Shown here piece by piece: positions 62,688 through 64,000 of a DNA stretch of 64,000 nt. Within the stretch, counting starts at the first letter, position 1; the number at the start of each line of letters is the position of its first letter. The DNA comes from Pseudomonas sp. NFACC02. GTDB taxonomy: Bacteria; Pseudomonadota; Gammaproteobacteria; Pseudomonadales; Pseudomonadaceae. The notes below the pieces were generated by a model. The model was given only the letters and a program-made list of their open reading frames with translations, searched no databases and was not told the DNA's origin. The stretch is from assembly GCF_900110765.1 (NCBI RefSeq), contig NZ_FOEO01000018.1, forward strand, positions 49,967 through 113,966, written 5' to 3'. The position numbers and the translations under genes are program-made.

Positions 62688-63584
62688 ATGGACAATCAAC
62701 TGAACGAACTCAGGTCACTCGCGGCCAAGGCTGAAAATCGGCGAACCGAAACCGGCATTCCTCGCGTGGCCATGGTCAAGGGCAAGATCCCCGAACACAT
62801 GCTCGCGGCGGTCTATGACCCGATGATCAACGTGATTCTGCAAGGCAGCAAAAGCATGACCGTGGGCGACCGCACGCTGCGCTATGACCCTGCGACCTAC
62901 TTCGTCATGTCCATCGACCTGCCTGCCGTAGGTTCGGTGCACCCCGCCGAAACTGGGGAGCCCTATCTGGCCGTCAGCCTGACACTCGACCCAACGGTGT
63001 TGTCTACCCTGTTCGCCGAGCTGCCCAAACCTGCCAATCGCGTCGACGCCCACTCCGGGTTTTCGGTTGCATCGATGACCACTGAACTCATGGACGCCTG
63101 GGTTCGAATGTTGAGGCTGATGGGTGACGCCGATGCCATCGCAGCCTTGGCCCCGGTGTACGAGCGGGAGATTATTTTCCGCGTGCTTCAGGGCCCTCTT
63201 GGCTGGATGTTGCGAGAGATCGCGGCGCCCGACAGCGCGATGGCCCGTGTCAACCTGGCGGTTCAGTGGATCCGACAGGACTTCGCCCAGCCCATTGGAG
63301 TCGAGCGCTTGGCCGAGCGGGCGTCGATGAGCGTCTCGGCCTTCCATCGCCACTTCAAGGCCGTGACCAACCTGAGCCCGTTGCAGTATCAGAAGCGCGT
63401 GCGCCTGCTCCAGGCCAGAACACTGATGGTGGCCAATGCGAAGAGTGTCATGGCGGCTGCTTTCGAGGTCGGCTATGAAAGCGCGACGCAGTTCAGCCGT
63501 GACTACGCGAAGGTGTTTGGCCTGCCTCCGTCGCAGGATGCGAGCAGGATCCATGGGCAGGCGAGAGTGATAGCAGGAAGTTGA
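62688..63584 (+). CDS. AraC family regulator 2 (AraC_N type)
   Basis: 298 residues, a clear paralogue of the regulator at 59497 (shared RTETGIPRVAMVKGK-type opening, GYESATQFSRDYAKVFGLPPSQDASR ending). AraC_N domain followed by two HTH motifs (GVERLAERASMSVSAFHRHFKAVTNLSPLQYQKRVRLLQAR). Start at ATG 62688 by alignment with the paralogue; ATG 62679 is possible. Divergent from the SDR operon. Confidence 0.86.
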   Translation: MDNQLNELRSLAAKAENRRTETGIPRVAMVKGKIPEHMLAAVYDPMINVILQGSKSMTVGDRTLRYDPATYFVMSIDLPAVGSVHPAETGEPYLAVSLTLDPTVLSTLFAELPKPANRVDAHSGFSVASMTTELMDAWVRMLRLMGDADAIAALAPVYEREIIFRVLQGPLGWMLREIAAPDSAMARVNLAVQWIRQDFAQPIGVERLAERASMSVSAFHRHFKAVTNLSPLQYQKRVRLLQARTLMVANAKSVMAAAFEVGYESATQFSRDYAKVFGLPPSQDASRIHGQARVIAGS

Positions 63585-63686
63585 GCGGAATGCCGCAGCT
63601 AGCTCTGGCTGGCAGCTATCGGCCCAGAGTGTGCCCCCCCCAAACCCTTGCTATGATTCCCAAAGATTTCATCGCAAGGATTGCCC

Positions 63687-64000
63687 ATGAAGCGCTTCAT
63701 CCAAGGTGAGCATCGAGGTCAGAGCACCTTACTTCCCGAAAGTCTGGACGATTACGTCAGCGACACCAACCCGGTGCGTGTTGTTGATGTCTTCGTCGAT
63801 GAACTTGACCTGATCACCTTGGGCTTTGAAAACGCCGAACCGGCTGAAACGGGTCGTCCGGGGTATCACCCTGCCGTCATGCTGAAAATCTACATCTACG
63901 GCTATCTCAACCGCATGAGCGGGAAGCCCAGCGCAATGTCGAGCGGATGTGGCTGACCGGGCGCCTGATGCCGGATTTCAAAACCATCGCCAACTTCCGC
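63687..64000 (+). pseudogene. IS1182-type transposase, frameshifted by a small deletion, cut by window end
   Basis: MKRFIQGEHRGQSTLLPESL and DDYVSDTNPVRVVDVFVDEL are the invariant start of IS1182-family transposases, with AAGGA before ATG 63687. The frame then reaches YIYGYLNRMSG and stops. In the next frame the typical continuation REAQRNVERMWLTGRLMPDF resumes. Family members normally read YLNRIQSSRRLEREAQRN, so about 19 bases between CGCAT and GAGCGG (63917) appear deleted, causing the frameshift. The rest lies outside the window. The transposase is probably inactive. Confidence 0.82.

Noticed and set aside
1..64000. CRISPR array
   Set aside because: No regularly spaced direct repeats were found; the recurrent intergenic repeats are irregularly placed and degenerate.

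Overview
The window looks like a chromosomal stretch of a Pseudomonas (fluorescens/syringae-type). The evidence is high-GC genes, an OprC-type copper receptor with DUF2946 partners, many LysR/TetR/AraC-regulated oxidoreductases, GGDEF/EAL proteins, a short intergenic repeat of the GCTTTGGGTCGAAAGCGGACG kind that recurs across the window, and an IS1182-type transposase at the right edge. The genus is inferred from gene content; no rRNA or marker gene is present.

Layout. 0-3.3 kb: copper-uptake operon (DUF2946, DUF2946, OprC-like receptor). 3.5-12.2 kb: detoxification genes with regulators (saccharopine-dehydrogenase-like protein/TetR pair with two clear operators, DUF1203, two zinc-free ADH/quinone reductases, a small monooxygenase, two LysR regulators, glyoxalase I, PsiE). 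12.8-19 kb: luciferase-like oxidoreductase, a ClpG/ClpK-type AAA+ disaggregase, a DsbA-like protein, a peroxiredoxin and a small monooxygenase, a protein-damage/redox-stress group. 19-30 kb: two c-di-GMP enzymes, LtrA, a DUF3883 nuclease-like protein, a P-loop kinase, an ADH/XRE divergent pair and an acetyltransferase remnant.

30.5-34.4 kb: an AT-rich accessory island holding the most interesting system. It has an Ec67-like retron (candidate msr-msd RNA with a perfect 14-bp a1/a2 repeat, then an RT-TOPRIM fusion). Downstream and in the same orientation lie a HEPN-like protein with an Rx4H motif and a proteasome/HslV-like Ntn hydrolase with Thr directly after Met. A degenerate tRNA-like sequence and a 15-bp inverted repeat mark its downstream end. 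34.4-39.9 kb: a ragged region with a PLD-like gene and two exported-protein genes, each broken by one base in a homopolymer, two 178-bp MITEs inserted into the dispersed repeat, and hypothetical exported proteins.

40-55.2 kb: a catabolic island for N-acyl/amide and D-amino-acid compounds. It contains LysR, a DoeB-like deacylase, MFS and RidA; then TetR with tandem operators and a divergent metallo-hydrolase/RidA/esterase/amidase operon; then LysR and a divergent DadA/MFS/D-aminoacylase/exported amidase operon. 55.3-63.6 kb: short-chain dehydrogenases with TetR and two paralogous AraC regulators, the AraC/SDR module being duplicated. The right edge is an IS1182-type transposase interrupted by a small deletion.
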